Shown: positions 10,303-20,056 of the stretch, piece by piece
Position numbering within the stretch: position 1 is the stretch's first letter
How the letters are laid out: every line of letters starts with the position of its first letter
Source: Isochrysis galbana
Taxonomy: Eukaryota > Haptophyta > Isochrysidales > Isochrysidaceae
Direction of reading: 5' to 3'
NCBI GenBank assembly: GCA_018136815.1
Contig: JADDIW010000086.1
Span: 1 to 31,403, forward strand
DNA length: 31,403 bases
The notes under the pieces: generated by a model
Told to the model about the DNA's origin: nothing
The model's input: the letters and a program-made list of their open reading frames with translations, nothing else
Databases searched by the model: none
Program-made: the position numbers and the translations under genes

Positions 10303-11067
10303 ATGAATGATAGTCTCTCAACACAATTTAATAAGGAGTACGGAGTTCTACCAACGCGTTCAATAGCTGTGACTGATGATGAAATGGCATTATCAGAACA
10401 TATCGAAGAGTTTAGTCAAAGATTGATATTTTGTTTAATTTTACTAAGCTTTTTTACCATTGCATGTTTTATTGATATCAAAGAGATTGTAAAACTTTTC
10501 CAAGCTCCAGCTGATGGAATAAAATTTTTACAATTTCACCAGGCGAATATTTTTTCGCCTCAGTAAAAATGCACTTTTTCTGGGTTACTAATTAGTAGCC
10601 CAGCAATTCTATATCAAATTTTACTTTATACTTTACCTGGCCTTACGAAAAAAGAACGTGATGTTGTATTACCTATGACAATTGGTTCTGGAATTCTTTT
10701 CGGAGTCGGATTATGGTTTTCATACTCATTTCTTGTTCCAGCAGCATTAAAATTTTTTATTGCTTATGGAGCAGACGTTGTTGAACCATTTTGGTCTTTT
10801 GAACAGTATTTTAACTTTGTTGCTGTATTAATCTTTTCGACCGGTTTAGCTTTTCAAGTTCCAATTATTCAAATTGTTGTTGGCTTATTAGGAATTATTT
10901 CCGGAAAAACAATGTTAAGCTCATGGAAATATGTTGTTGTAATATCTACAATTCTTGGCGCAGTTATTACGCCATCCACTGACCCAATTACACAAATTCT
11001 ATTATCAAGCGCATTATTAGCTTTATATTTAAGTGGAGCTGGAATATTGATTGTATTAAATAAATAA
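10303..11067 (+). CDS. tatC: Sec-independent protein translocase TatC
   Basis: TatC (old name ycf43) is the multi-spanning receptor of the twin-arginine export pathway in the thylakoid membrane. The N-terminus contains MALSEHIEEFSQRLIF, matching the conserved TatC pattern (HL-x-E-x-R-x-R). Later segments LLISSPAILYQILLYTLPGL, TKKERD, and GLAFQVPIIQIVVGLLGI, ending in a STDPITQILLSSALLALY helix, cover the remaining TatC helices. The frame breaks near 10535, 10570 and 10585. Each is explained by one missing base, after which FSPGEYFFASVKM is read continuously. Corrected length is about 255 residues, normal for the family. Confidence 0.9.
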
Positions 11068-11172
11068 TTCTGAAATAGCATTAATAATAAATCTAGTGGT
11101 AAACTTATAATATTGCGTATATAATTCAATATGTAAGAAATATATTTATACACTGCTTTTATTTTAAGTTAC

Positions 11173-12109
11173 ATGAAGATTTCGAACTTCTTTAAATCTG
11201 TTTTTATTAGTTTAAGCCTTTTTAGTGCACTACTGTCTCCGAAAATGGCAATTGCGTATCCAGTATTCGCACAACAAGCATATGATAATCCACGTGAAGC
11301 AACAGGAAGAATCGTATGTGCAAACTGTCACCTAGCACAAAAACCTACTGAGATTGAAGTGCCTCAAGCTGTTTTACCAGACACTGTTTTCGAAGCAGTT
11401 GTAAATATTCCATATGATACAAGTGTGAAGCAAGTAACGGCAAGTGGTGCGCCAGGACCTTTAAATGTTGGTGCCGTGCTAGTATTACCAGAGGGATTTA
11501 AACTAGCTCCAAAAGAACGTATCTCAAACGAAATTAAAGAAAAAACAAAAGGTGTTTTTATTCAACCATATAGTAAAACACGTCCAAACATTTTAGTTGT
11601 GGGACCAATTTTAGGTGATAAAAACCGCGAAATTGTTTTCCCTATTTTATCGCCAGATCCAGCGCAGATAAAAGTGTACATTACTTAAACTATCCAATTT
11701 ACGTTGGTGCTAACCGTGGTCGTGGGCAAGTTTACCCAAGTGGAGAAAAGAGCAACAACACTGTGTTTACTTCTACAGTTGCAGGTAAATTGAATCAATC
11801 GAAGCCGCTGATAAAGGTAAAACTAACGTAATTGTTAAATCAGTTGCTGGGGAGTCAGTATCACAGATGATCCCCGCAGGATTAAAAGTGAGCGTTAAGG
11901 TAGACGATGTAATTAAAGTCGACCAAGCTCTTACGTTTGATCCAAACGTGGGTGGTTTCGGTCAAACAGAAACTGAAATTATTCTACAAAATGCTAACCG
12001 TGTAAAAGGAATGATTGCATTCTTCTTCACTGTAACTATCGCTCAAATTCTTCTAGTATTAAAGAAGAAGCAATTCGAAAAAGTTCAAGCAGCAGAAATG
12101 AACTTCTAA
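11173..12109 (+). CDS. petA: Cytochrome f
   Basis: Cytochrome f carries the c-type haem of the cytochrome b6f complex on the lumen side. The precursor has a Sec-type signal peptide (residues 1-28, ending MAIA) before mature Tyr29 (YPVFAQQ), whose amino group is the expected axial ligand. The haem-binding site CANCH is at residues 49-53. The C-terminus has the membrane anchor ([17 protein letters not shown]) and a [12 protein letters not shown] stromal tail. Two missing bases, at about 11664 and 11787, break the frame; correcting them gives [18 protein letters not shown] and [14 protein letters not shown]. The terminator beyond it is shared with psbX. Confidence 0.96.
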
Positions 12110-12139
12110 TAAGAGTTTAAAAATTTGTCTTTGATAAAA

Positions 12140-12201
12140 AATTGTAAGATCATAAAAACTGGATTTCAAAAGAAATCCAGTTTTTTATGATCTTACAATT
12201 T
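12140..12201. terminator. Long hairpin between petA and psbX
   Basis: The left arm (AATTGTAAGATCATAAAAAC, then TGGATTT) and the right arm are complementary over about 27 pairs with one bulged A and a CAAAAG loop. Each arm carries an A- or T-run, so it has terminator shape on both strands. The right arm includes the last codons and stop of psbX (from 12185). Confidence 0.85.
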
Positions 12202-12304
12202 TATCCGTTGTACTTACAAATACAAGTGCTGCACAAATCGGGACGATAACCACGACAACTGCTAAGATTACGCTACTTAAAAATGCGCTTAATGATGGCG
12301 TCAT
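12185..12304 (-). CDS. psbX: Photosystem II protein PsbX
   Basis: This 39-residue single-span protein, [20 protein letters not shown] to TDKIVRS, starts with the MTPSL motif typical of PsbX and ends with a DK-x-x-RS tail. PsbX is a small subunit at the edge of photosystem II, implicated in quinone turnover. The gene is intact. It converges on petA, and its last codons lie inside the shared hairpin. Confidence 0.92.
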   Translation of the reverse strand: MTPSLSAFLSSVILAVVVVIVPICAALVFVSTTDKIVRS

Positions 12305-12406
12305 ACGTTTTAATTTAATTTAAGTTGGTTAAGGGAAATAAATCCTCTAGGTAAAACTTTTACTATTAATTATAATTGTAACATAAGGTTTGAAAATAAC
12401 TGCAAA

Positions 12407-12626
12407 TTAGTTTTTTCCAATTACAAAAGGTAATAATGCTGCAATACGAGCTTGTTTAATAAGCTTTGTAACGCGTTTTTGTTGCTTTGATTTTAAACCT
12501 GTTAAACGGCGAGGAAGAATTTTACCTTGCTCGTTTACGAAGCTACTTAATGTGCTCACATCTTTATAATTCAAAGAATTATTTACTTCTTCATTAACGC
12601 TCGTTTTTTACTGAATTACTATGCAT
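12407..12626 (-). CDS. rps18: Ribosomal protein bS18c
   Basis: The C-terminal part reads [20 protein letters not shown], then [19 protein letters not shown], then GKN. This is the conserved S18 body (ILPRR-x-TGL, KQ-x-R-x-x-x-x-IK-x-AR). The proposed ATG at 12626 ([10 protein letters not shown]) runs into a stop unless one T is removed near 12598, so there is either a one-base error or a start further downstream. The gene lies between rpl33 and psbX on the same strand, so rpl33-rps18-psbX may be one transcription unit. Confidence 0.88.
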
Positions 12627-12639
12627 AGTTAATTTGCTA

Positions 12640-12807
12640 TTATTTAATTTCTTTGAAAGTTTCGTGTTTTTTTGTTACAGGTGAATATTTTTTTAATTCT
12701 AAACGTTCTGTTGTATTACGTCGATTTTTAGTTGTATGATAACGGTAAACACCAGCTTCACATCGATGCTCTAATGTAACCTGAATTCTAGCTCCTTTTT
12801 TAGCCAC
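12640..12807 (-). CDS. rpl33: Ribosomal protein bL33c (GTG start)
   Basis: The 55-residue product reads [20 protein letters not shown], then [16 protein letters not shown], ending HETFKEIK. This is L33, with its [10 protein letters not shown] motif. No ATG is in frame at the expected start; GTG at 12807-12805 fits the family N-terminus exactly. Upstream of rps18, as in many plastids. Confidence 0.9.
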   Translation of the reverse strand: MAKKGARIQVTLEHRCEAGVYRYHTTKNRRNTTERLELKKYSPVTKKHETFKEIK

Positions 12808-12977
12808 TTGATAATTTTATTAAGTTAAAATATTTAATGCTTTAGTGCAGAGAATATAACTCTACTATACTTTAATAGTGTAAATTATCATTTACCTATT
12901 GTCTAGCACCGTAGTAAAAATTTTGTTATTTACATTTTAGAATTATTTGGTACTATATATTTAGTCATTAGAATACA

Positions 12978-13050
12978 GCTGGTGTAGCTCAATTGGTAGA
13001 GCAACTGATTTGTAATCAGTCGGTTATGAGTTCAAGTCTCTTCACTAGCT
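12978..13050 (+). tRNA. trnT: tRNA-Thr (UGU)
   Basis: The acceptor stem GCTGGTG/CACTAGC pairs with one G-U. The anticodon loop TTGTAAT gives UGU. The T-arm is imperfect (ATGAG/CTCTT), perhaps a base error. Confidence 0.87.
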
Positions 13051-13168
13051 AGCAAATTTTTTAAATTATCGAAACATACGTATTATGATAGACTTAGATT
13101 AAAATATAATTAACCTACTGGAGGTTCCGTCTAAACTTTAAATTAATTAAATTCAATTTTTTTCTAAT

Positions 13169-13442
13169 ATGGGAACATTAATCACGTCACTAGCTGCGGG
13201 CGTTTATGGATTTTTAAAATTTTACCAAATCGCATTAGTAATCAGGATTTATTTATCTTGGTTCCGAGTTTAAATTTATATTCGCAACCTTTTTTACCTT
13301 AGTTAAGTTTACAAACCCTTATCTTCAACTTTGGCGTGGCGTTTTGCCATCAATTGGACCGATCGATTTGTCGCCACTTATCGGGTTTCTTGCTATTGGA
13401 TTTGCGGAAGATATATTTGCTAAATGGGGCGGTTTAATGTAA
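13169..13442 (+). CDS. ycf19: Ycf19, YggT-family membrane protein
   Basis: The readable pieces are MGTLITSLAAGVYGFLKFYQ, IALVIRIYLSWF, PSLNLYSQPFL, then VKFTNPYLQLWRGVLPSIGP and IDLSPLIGFLAIGFAEDIFA. They match Ycf19 of algal plastids, with the TNPYL-x-x-(W/F)R and P-x-x-x-x-DLSP motifs of the YggT family. These are small two-span membrane proteins linked to cell or plastid division and cytochrome b6f biogenesis in relatives. Frame breaks at about 13262 and 13292 are consistent with single missing bases. Corrected length is about 91 residues. Confidence 0.88.
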
Positions 13443-13556
13443 ATAGCTTGTCACTATAAATTCGTAAAAGATGTTAATTAAAAACCAGGTACGAATTTTT
13501 AGAAATAAAAAATTCAATAATAAAAATTTTTAAAATCACTAGTACATTGTTTAATC

Positions 13557-14997
13557 ATGAATAAAGAAACATCAGAAAGGTTCTGGAAGAATTCGTAGTT
13601 ACACCATATAAATATGGATTTAAGACGGACATTGAAAATGAAACTTTTCCCAAAGGAATTGACCAACAAATTGTTGTTACAATTAGCGAAAAGAAAGATG
13701 AACCCGAGTTTTTAAAAAAATTTAGACTGGATGCATTTTCACAATGGCAAAAAATGCCAAATCCAGATTGGGCTTATCTAGGGATACCTCCATTGATTAT
13801 CAAGACATTCAATATTATTCTGTTCCAAAAACAAAAAAGAAATTAGGCAGTCTTGATGAAGCTGATCCTGAACTTTTAGCAACGTTTGAAAAATTAGGTA
13901 TTTCTCTCTCAGAACAAAAACGTTTAACAAATGTTGCTGTAGATGCCGTTTTTGATAGTGTTTCAATTGGTTCCACATTTAAAAAGCAACTGCAGAAAGC
14001 TGGTGTTATTTTTTGTTCCTTTGCAGAGGCGGTAGAAAACTATCCGAATTTAATCCAAACTTATCTTGGCAGTGTAGTTCCAAGTGGCGATAATTTTTTT
14101 GGTGCGTTAAATTCTGCAGTGTTTAGCGACGGATCATTTTGTTACATTCCAAAGGATATTATTTGTCCAATGGAATTATCAACGTACTTTCGAATTAACA
14201 ATGAGGAGGCTGGCCAATTTGAGCGAACATTAATTGTTGCAGAAGAAAGAAGCCAAGTAAGTTACTTAGAAGGTTGTACAGCACCACAATTTAGTAGTAA
14301 CCAGTTACATGCAGCAGTGGTCGAACTCATAGCTCTTGATGATGCTATTATAAAATATTCAACAGTTCAGAATTGGTATTCTGGTGACGAAAATGGTGTG
14401 GGTGGAGTTTATAATTTTGTAACAAACGAGGCTTATGTCGTGGACGCAATTCTAGAATTTCTTGGACTCAAGTGGAAACAGGCTCTGCGATCACGTGGAA
14501 ATATCCTAGTTGTATATTAGCTGGGGACTCATCTGTGGGCGAATTTTATTCCATTGCATTAACAACAAATTATCAAGAAGCTGATACTGGGACTAAAATG
14601 ATTCATTTAGCTCCAAATACTAAAAGTAGGATTATCTCAAAAGGAATATCCGCAGGATGTTCAAAAAATAGTTATAGAGGTTTAGTAAAATTGGCCCAAA
14701 AGCAACGATACACAAAATTATTCACAATGTGATTCATTATTACTTGGAAAAAGTGTTCCGCAAATACATTTCCTTATATAGAGGTTCAAAACAGTGATAC
14801 AAAATTGAACACGAGGCGTCAACTTCTAAGATTGCAGAAGAACACTCTTCTATTTATTACAACGAGGCATTAACCCAGAAGAAGCGGTTGCATTATGGTA
14901 AACGGATTTTGTAAAGAAGTGTTTAATGAGTTACTTTTGAGTTTGCATCCGAAGCAGACCGTTGCTGAATTTAAAATTAGAGGGATCTATAGGTTAA
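13557..14997 (+). CDS. sufB: Fe-S cluster assembly scaffold SufB
   Basis: SufB (ycf24) is the scaffold of the SUF system that builds Fe-S clusters in the stroma, working with SufC and SufD. The reading begins [20 protein letters not shown] after one correction near 13580. It then has a long intact stretch (13744 to about 14430) with [20 protein letters not shown]-like sequence, FYGAL-type [10 protein letters not shown], and DGSFCYIPK. Further on come [20 protein letters not shown] and [19 protein letters not shown], then CDSLLLG, ending with [20 protein letters not shown]. Frame changes occur at about 13580, 13775, 14430-14460, and several between 14700 and 14960. Corrected length is about 485 residues, normal for SufB. 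ycf46 follows on the same strand. Confidence 0.92.
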
Positions 14998-15039
14998 AAT
15001 TATTTTCTCGTCGCGCTAACCTTATTTATTTACAAAAAA

Positions 15040-16504
15040 ATGAGTTTTTTAAATGATTTTATACTTTTTACTAAAAGCACGGTATCCGCTTATCTATATC
15101 GTTACAGCAGAAGAAGAACGTATCGAATACTTACTTAAATTTAGTACTAAAAAATATCTCGCTCGCACTTGCTATTCTTGGGATTTTATTGATGGATACA
15201 AAGGAAACCCAAATGACACTGGCTTTGCTGCGCGAAACCCATTGGAAGCGTTAGATTTACGGATAAACTTACTCCTGAACTGGCGCCATTTTTATTTTAA
15301 AAGATTATGATAATTTCCTAAAGGACCTTTCTGTTGTTCGAAAATTAAAAAAATTTAAGTAAAGTATTAAAACTCAACCCAAAAACATAATTATTATTTC
15401 GTCTGAGTTATCCATTCCAGACTCATTAAAAGAACTAATAACAATTGTGGAATTCCACTGCCTTCGTATCAAGAAATCTATGATGAGTTGACTCGACTGG
15501 TAAAATCATTGCAAACCAGTAACTGAAACAACGATTAATAATTTAACAGTTGCATGTCAGGGTTTATCCATGGAAGAATTCGGGTGTCTTATCTAAAATT
15601 ATTGCCCAATACGGTGAAATCAGCGATTCAAGTATCCATTAATTTTAGAAGAAAAAAAACAAATTATTCAAAAAACGCAGTTATTGGAATTTTGTCTCGC
15701 CGATAAAAAACTTTCAGATCTTGGGGGATTGAATAATTTCAAAAATTGGTTAAAATCCGTTCAAAGCTTTTTCTCTTTCTGCTTTGGATATGGATTACCG
15801 TACCCAAAGGGTCTTTTAATGGTTGGGTGCAAGGCAAGGAAAATCTTTGCAGCTAAAATTATTGCATATGAATGGAACTTACCTTTATTAAGGTTAGATT
15901 TTGGACGTTTATTTGCTTCGCTAGTCGGTCAATCTGAATCGAGAATTCGAAAATGATTACTATTGCGGAAGCTTTATCTCCTTGTATTTTATGGGTAGAT
16001 GAAATTGATAAGGCTTTGCTAATTCACAAAATACTGGTGATAATGGAACAACAAATCGGGTACTAGCAACATTTATTACTTGGCTTTCGGAAAAAACTTC
16101 ACCTGTTTTTGTAGTGGCTACTGCAAATAATATCGATTGGATTCCACCGGAAGTCATAAGAAAAGGGCGTTTTGATGAAATCTTTTTTCTTGGTTTACCA
16201 AATTTAGAAGAAAGAAAAGCAATTTTTAAAGTCCATCTGAGTAAAGTTCGCCAGAAAAAGTAGGAAATACGAAATTGAATTATTAGGTAAAATAACAAAG
16301 AATTTTTCAGGAGCAGAAATTGAGCAAGTTGTTATTGAAGCTATGAGGATTGCATTTAGTGAAAACCGTGAGTTTACTACTGCCGATATGCTAAATGTTT
16401 CACAGCGATTTGTTCCACTGGCTGAAACAAAAAGTAAAGAAATCAATTATTTAATGACATGGGCAGAATCAGGTAAAGTAACACTTGCCTCAGAGCCGTC
16501 TTAA
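15040..16504 (+). CDS. ycf46: Ycf46, AAA-type ATPase
   Basis: Ycf46 is a conserved cyanobacterial and plastid AAA protein of about 490 residues, implicated in inorganic carbon use in cyanobacteria. The N-terminal half includes [18 protein letters not shown] and, across frames, [20 protein letters not shown]. The ATPase half has [15 protein letters not shown] and YPKGLLMVG with a Walker A region (about 15828-15855) that reads correctly only if missing bases are restored. It continues with Walker [12 protein letters not shown], then [29 protein letters not shown] and [14 protein letters not shown]. Ten or so one-base breaks make it the most damaged known gene here, yet every domain is present in order. 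Confidence 0.9.
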
Positions 16505-16887
16505 TTCTAAAAATTTTTATGGTTGCTTTACATGATTAATATTTAATAAATAAAAAGGAAGGGTGGTTTAATTTTACCCTCAGTCCGTTTCTCGGATTAT
16601 TTCCTAGTACTAATTGCTACTGGCATCTAGTTTCTTTAATTAACAGAAAAATGGCTAAAAAAATGAAATATAATTTATTTCAACTCTAAAGTTGAATTTG
16701 TATTGAAGTGATCTGCACCTTAGAGGGTGGATTTATTTCCTATTAAAATTAAAATTTTCTAGGACAATAAAAAATAAAAACTGTTGAGCGTTGTCCTTAT
16801 TTACATTTAGTAAATATTTATGGTACATATTAAACAAGTTAATCTTAAGAAACTAAAAAATAAACAGTTTATTTCAAAATAACAACT
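16505..16887. other. Gene-free spacer with a structured segment (16556-16797)
   Basis: No protein gene is recognisable; a 12-residue ORF at about 16651 (MAKKMKYNLFQL) is too short to support. The segment has nested pairing. AGGAA (16556-16560) and TTCCT (16601-16605) enclose two small hairpins, GGGT/ACCC (16561-16579) and TCCG/CGGA (16584-16596). Further on lie CAACT/AGTTG (16681-16694) and AGGACAA/TTGTCCT (16761-16797). It may be the ycf46 3' region plus an rpl19 leader, or a small structured RNA. I could not match it to RNase P RNA or SRP RNA signature sequences. Confidence 0.4.
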
Positions 16888-17271
16888 ATGAATCTTTTAG
16901 AAAAAACAGTAAAAAATTCAGATTTCTTTTATAAAAAAGAGCAAGTACCAACTTTAAAAATTGGTGATACGGTTAAAGTAGTAATTTACCTGGAACTACC
17001 TAAAGCAGACGAATCTGGAAAAGAAAAAGAAAGAATTCAAGTATATGAAGGCGTAATTATTTCAAAGCACACAAACGAAAACCCAACAAATGCAACTATA
17101 ACAGTTCGCAAGATGTTCCAAGGTGGGGGCATTGAAAAAGTGTTCTTACTAAATTCACCTTGGATTAAAGAAATTACATCTTTAAGCTCTGCAAAAGTTC
17201 GACGTGGAAAACTTTACTATTTACGTGATCGTATGGGTAAATCAGCTCGTTTAAAGCGTTCATTTACTTAA
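16888..17271 (+). CDS. rpl19: Ribosomal protein bL19c
   Basis: The 127-residue intact ORF has the L19 signatures GDTVKVVIYLE, IQVYEGVIIS, TVRKMFQGGGIEKVFLLNSP and the C-terminal KVRRGKLYYLRDRMGKSARL. L19 sits at the interface of the two ribosomal subunits. It is slightly longer at the N-terminus (about 20 residues) than bacterial L19, as is common in algal plastids. ycf60 follows 42 bases downstream. Confidence 0.97.
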   Translation: MNLLEKTVKNSDFFYKKEQVPTLKIGDTVKVVIYLELPKADESGKEKERIQVYEGVIISKHTNENPTNATITVRKMFQGGGIEKVFLLNSPWIKEITSLSSAKVRRGKLYYLRDRMGKSARLKRSFT

Positions 17272-17313
17272 TGCTTAAAGTATAAAAAAAACTAACTCAT
17301 CCCAAAACAAACG

Positions 17314-17841
17314 ATGGAAAGCAGAAGATTACCTGTTATCTTAGAACGAGGAGGTTCATTACTAGCATACATACTTCCACTTGTGGAAGCAATCTATTTT
17401 TTTGGAGCTCGAATTTTTTTATATCCAAACGATACAAATTTAAAAATATTTTTTCTGAAATATTTACAAGGAGTAGTACTTTTTTACCAGTCAAACATGT
17501 ATCTATGTTTTGGACTAACAATTACTATTTTTATGATTTGTACAAATAATTCAATTCCAATCATAGGAACAAAGCTCCCCTTAACTCGATTTATTCGAAT
17601 GAATGTCGTTCAGGCGGTTTTGGTCCAAGTTTTTATTACCTGTATTGGACAAGTATTCTTAATTTCTCCAAATTTTATCAAGAACAGTGTTCTTGGAACT
17701 TTTATTGCTAATGGCTGTTTTTTTGCAATTGTGGGATTAGTATTTTATTCCGCATTTTTAATAGCATTAGGCCGCTATCCACGAATTCCTATTATTACAG
17801 AATCGGCACGACTTCAGACATGGGCGGGGGAAAATCGTTAA
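17314..17841 (+). CDS. ycf60: Tic20-family inner-envelope translocon protein (Ycf60)
   Basis: The 175-residue intact protein has about four hydrophobic spans (around residues 13-32, 47-75, 95-120 and 135-155). It starts LPVILERGGSLLAYILPLVE, matching the R-x-x-x-(A/S)-x-L-x-Y-x-(L/I)P-x-x-E pattern of Tic20. It ends IPIITESARLQTW. Tic20 is proposed to be the protein-conducting channel of the inner envelope. Red-lineage plastids often encode it as ycf60. A Tic22-like ORF lies further on in this window. Cys and charged residues are few, as expected for a channel. Confidence 0.9.
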   Translation: MESRRLPVILERGGSLLAYILPLVEAIYFFGARIFLYPNDTNLKIFFLKYLQGVVLFYQSNMYLCFGLTITIFMICTNNSIPIIGTKLPLTRFIRMNVVQAVLVQVFITCIGQVFLISPNFIKNSVLGTFIANGCFFAIVGLVFYSAFLIALGRYPRIPIITESARLQTWAGENR

Positions 17842-17999
17842 GAAGTTTTTGAATTGTGGCAGTAATTTGCTCAGTAATAGAAAACTTAACTTATAATTAT
17901 TTCGTATACAGCTCAAATCGAGACTAAATGTTGAGTAAGCGTGTTTAAGAAACGCCGACTTATATTTAGATTCAATTTATAAATTTCTTGTTTTACTCA

Positions 18000-18116
18000 A
18001 TGTTTACATTAAAAATCCTAGTTTACACTGTTGTAATTTTCTTCGTGTCACTTTTTACATTTGGATTCTTATCGAATGACCCATCTAGAAACCCTAACCG
18101 TAAGGATTTAGAATAA
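18000..18116 (+). CDS. psbI: Photosystem II protein PsbI
   Basis: The 38-residue product, [20 protein letters not shown] to [11 protein letters not shown], has the invariant PsbI pattern LK[10 protein letters not shown] and [12 protein letters not shown]. PsbI is a single-span subunit next to D1 in photosystem II. It lies 158 bases after ycf60, and the spacer between holds nothing else I recognise. Confidence 0.97.
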   Translation: MFTLKILVYTVVIFFVSLFTFGFLSNDPSRNPNRKDLE

Positions 18117-18124
18117 TATGGGAG

Positions 18125-18158
18125 ACCCTTAAGCTTAACGTATAGTTAGCTTAAGGGT
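18125..18158 (+). terminator. Hairpin downstream of psbI
   Basis: ACCCTTAAGCTTAAC pairs with GTTAGCTTAAGGGT with one bulged T and a GTATA loop, followed by TTTATTATTTT. It starts 9 bases past the psbI stop and separates psbI from the rRNA promoter. Confidence 0.8.
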
Positions 18159-18227
18159 TTTATTATTTTAAAATAAACTCTAATAATACTATATATTATC
18201 TATTTTTATTTACTAATAATTAAGAAC

Positions 18228-18257
18228 TTGACACATGTTTATCTTACCTGCTATTAT
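18228..18257 (+). promoter_or_regulatory. Bacterial-type (PEP) promoter of the rRNA operon
   Basis: A perfect -35 box, TTGACA (18228-18233), is followed after 18 bases by a TATTAT -10 box (18252-18257), about 45 bases before the 16S 5' end. This is the strongest sigma70-like promoter visible in the window, as expected for plastid rRNA genes. Confidence 0.8.
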
Positions 18258-18299
18258 TTATACAGATTAAAAATTCAAATTTTGAAAAAAAACAGAATA

Positions 18300-18301
18300 C
18301 C

Positions 18302-18340
<39 letters not shown>

Positions 18341-18514
18341 TATGCTTAACACATGCAAGTCGAACGAGAGTTTTTAACTCTAGTGGCGAACGGGTGCGTA
18401 ATACGTGAGAATCTGCCCCTAGGAGAAGAATAACTACTGGAAACGGTAGCTAAGTCTTCATATGCTGAGAGGTAAAATAGTTTAAACTGCCTAGGGATGA
18501 GCTCACGCCTGATT

Positions 18515-18547
<33 letters not shown>

Positions 18548-18576
18548 TGATCAGTAGCTGGTTTGAGAGAACGATC

Positions 18577-18610
<34 letters not shown>

Positions 18611-18746
18611 CCGGGAGGCAGCCAGTGAGGAATTTTCCGCAATGGGCGAAAGCCTGACGGAGCAATACGCGTGAGGGATGAAGTATCTTGGTATGTAAAC
18701 CTCTTTCTCAAGAAAGAAGTTCTGACGGTACTTGAGGAATAAGCAT

Positions 18747-18784
<38 letters not shown>

Positions 18785-19014
18785 ATGCAAGCGTTATCCG
18801 GAATCATTGGGCGTAAAGCGCCTGTAGGTTGTTTAGTAAGTCCATTGTTAAAGACCAGGGCTTAACCCTGGGAAAGCAATAGAAACTACTAGACTTGAGT
18901 ATGGCAGGGGTAGAGGGAATTTCTAGTGTAGCGGTGAAATGCGTAGATATTAGAAGAACACCGGTGGCGAAAGCGCTCTACTGGACCATTACTGACACTG
19001 AGAGGCGAAAGCTA

Positions 19015-19048
<34 letters not shown>

Positions 19049-19142
19049 TAGCCGTAAACGATGGATACTAGGTGTTGTGCAGTTCGTACAGTATCTTAGC
19101 TAACGCGTTAAGTATCCCGCCTGGGGAGTACGCTCGCAAGGG

Positions 19143-19204
<62 letters not shown>

Positions 19205-19289
19205 CAACGCGAAGAACCTTACCAGGGCTTGACATACTACAGATCTTTTAGAGATAAAAGAGTGCCTTCGGGAATGTAGATACAGGTGG

Positions 19290-19326
<37 letters not shown>

Positions 19327-19531
19327 TTAAGTCCCGCAACGAGCGCAACCCTCGTTTTTAGTTGCCAATTTATTGGGTTTTCTAGAGAGACTGCCGGTGA
19401 CAAACCGGAGGAAGGTGAGGATGACGTCAAGTCAGCATGCCCCTTATGTCCTGGCCACACACGTGCTACAATGGCGGAGACAAAGAGTCGCAAACCTGCG
19501 AAGGGCTAGCTAATCTCATAAACTTCGTCTA

Positions 19532-19567
<36 letters not shown>

Positions 19568-19775
19568 TTGGAATCGCTAGTAATCGCTGGTCAGCTATAC
19601 AGCGGTGAATTCGTTCCCGGGCCTTGTACACACGCCCGTCACACCATGGGAGCTGGTCATACCCAATACCGTTAGTCTAACCATTCGGAGGACAGCGCTT
19701 AAGGTAGGGCTAGTGACTGGGTGAAGTCGTAACAAGGTAGCCGTACTGGAAGGTGCGGCTGGATCACCTCCTTTT
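18300..19775 (+). rRNA. rrn16: 16S ribosomal RNA
   Basis: The gene starts with GAGTTTGATCCTGGCTCAG (18307 on). It includes GTGCCAGCAGCCGCGGTAAT (about 18759), GGATTAGATACCC (19027 on), CAACGAGCGCAACCC, and GTACACACGCCCGTCACACC. It ends with the anti-Shine-Dalgarno GGATCACCTCCTTT. Length is about 1475 bases with no intron. Ends are estimated from homology. Confidence 0.98.
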
Positions 19776-19858
19776 AGGTATAATTAAAAGTGGTTTTGCA
19801 AATATGCAAGCTCATCATTACTAGTTCATTTTTAAGCACAATTTTTAATCTAATTTTC

Positions 19859-19874
19859 GGGCTATTAGCTCAGG

Positions 19875-19907
<33 letters not shown>

Positions 19908-19935
19908 CCAGGTTCAAGTCCTGGATGGCCCACCA
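19859..19935 (+). tRNA. trnI: tRNA-Ile (GAU), with CCA directly after the discriminator
   Basis: GGGCTAT/ATGGCCC form the acceptor stem, the anticodon loop CTGATAA gives GAU, and the T-arm is regular. The standard position in the 16S-23S spacer confirms it. The mature body ends at 19932, and the next three bases are CCA, so the 3' end may be encoded. No intron is present. Confidence 0.97.
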
Positions 19936-19936
19936 C

Positions 19937-20009
19937 GGGGGTATAGCTCAGTTGGTAGAGCGCTGCTTTGCACGGGCAGATGTCAGCGGTTCGAATCCGC
20001 TTATCTCCA
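19937..20009 (+). tRNA. trnA: tRNA-Ala (UGC)
   Basis: The acceptor GGGGGTA pairs with TATCTCC, and the loop TTTGCAC gives anticodon UGC. It is separated from the trnI body by 4 bases and has no intron. It sits about 48 bases before the 23S gene. Confidence 0.96.
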
Positions 20010-20056
20010 CAAATAGAAAAACAAAATTTAAATTTGAAAGTTTTTATAGTTAAAAA

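Noticed and set aside
16505-16887. RNase P RNA or SRP RNA in the ycf46-rpl19 spacer
   Set aside because: The conserved GAGGAAAGTCC-type and SRP domain IV motifs are absent, so I left it as unassigned structure.
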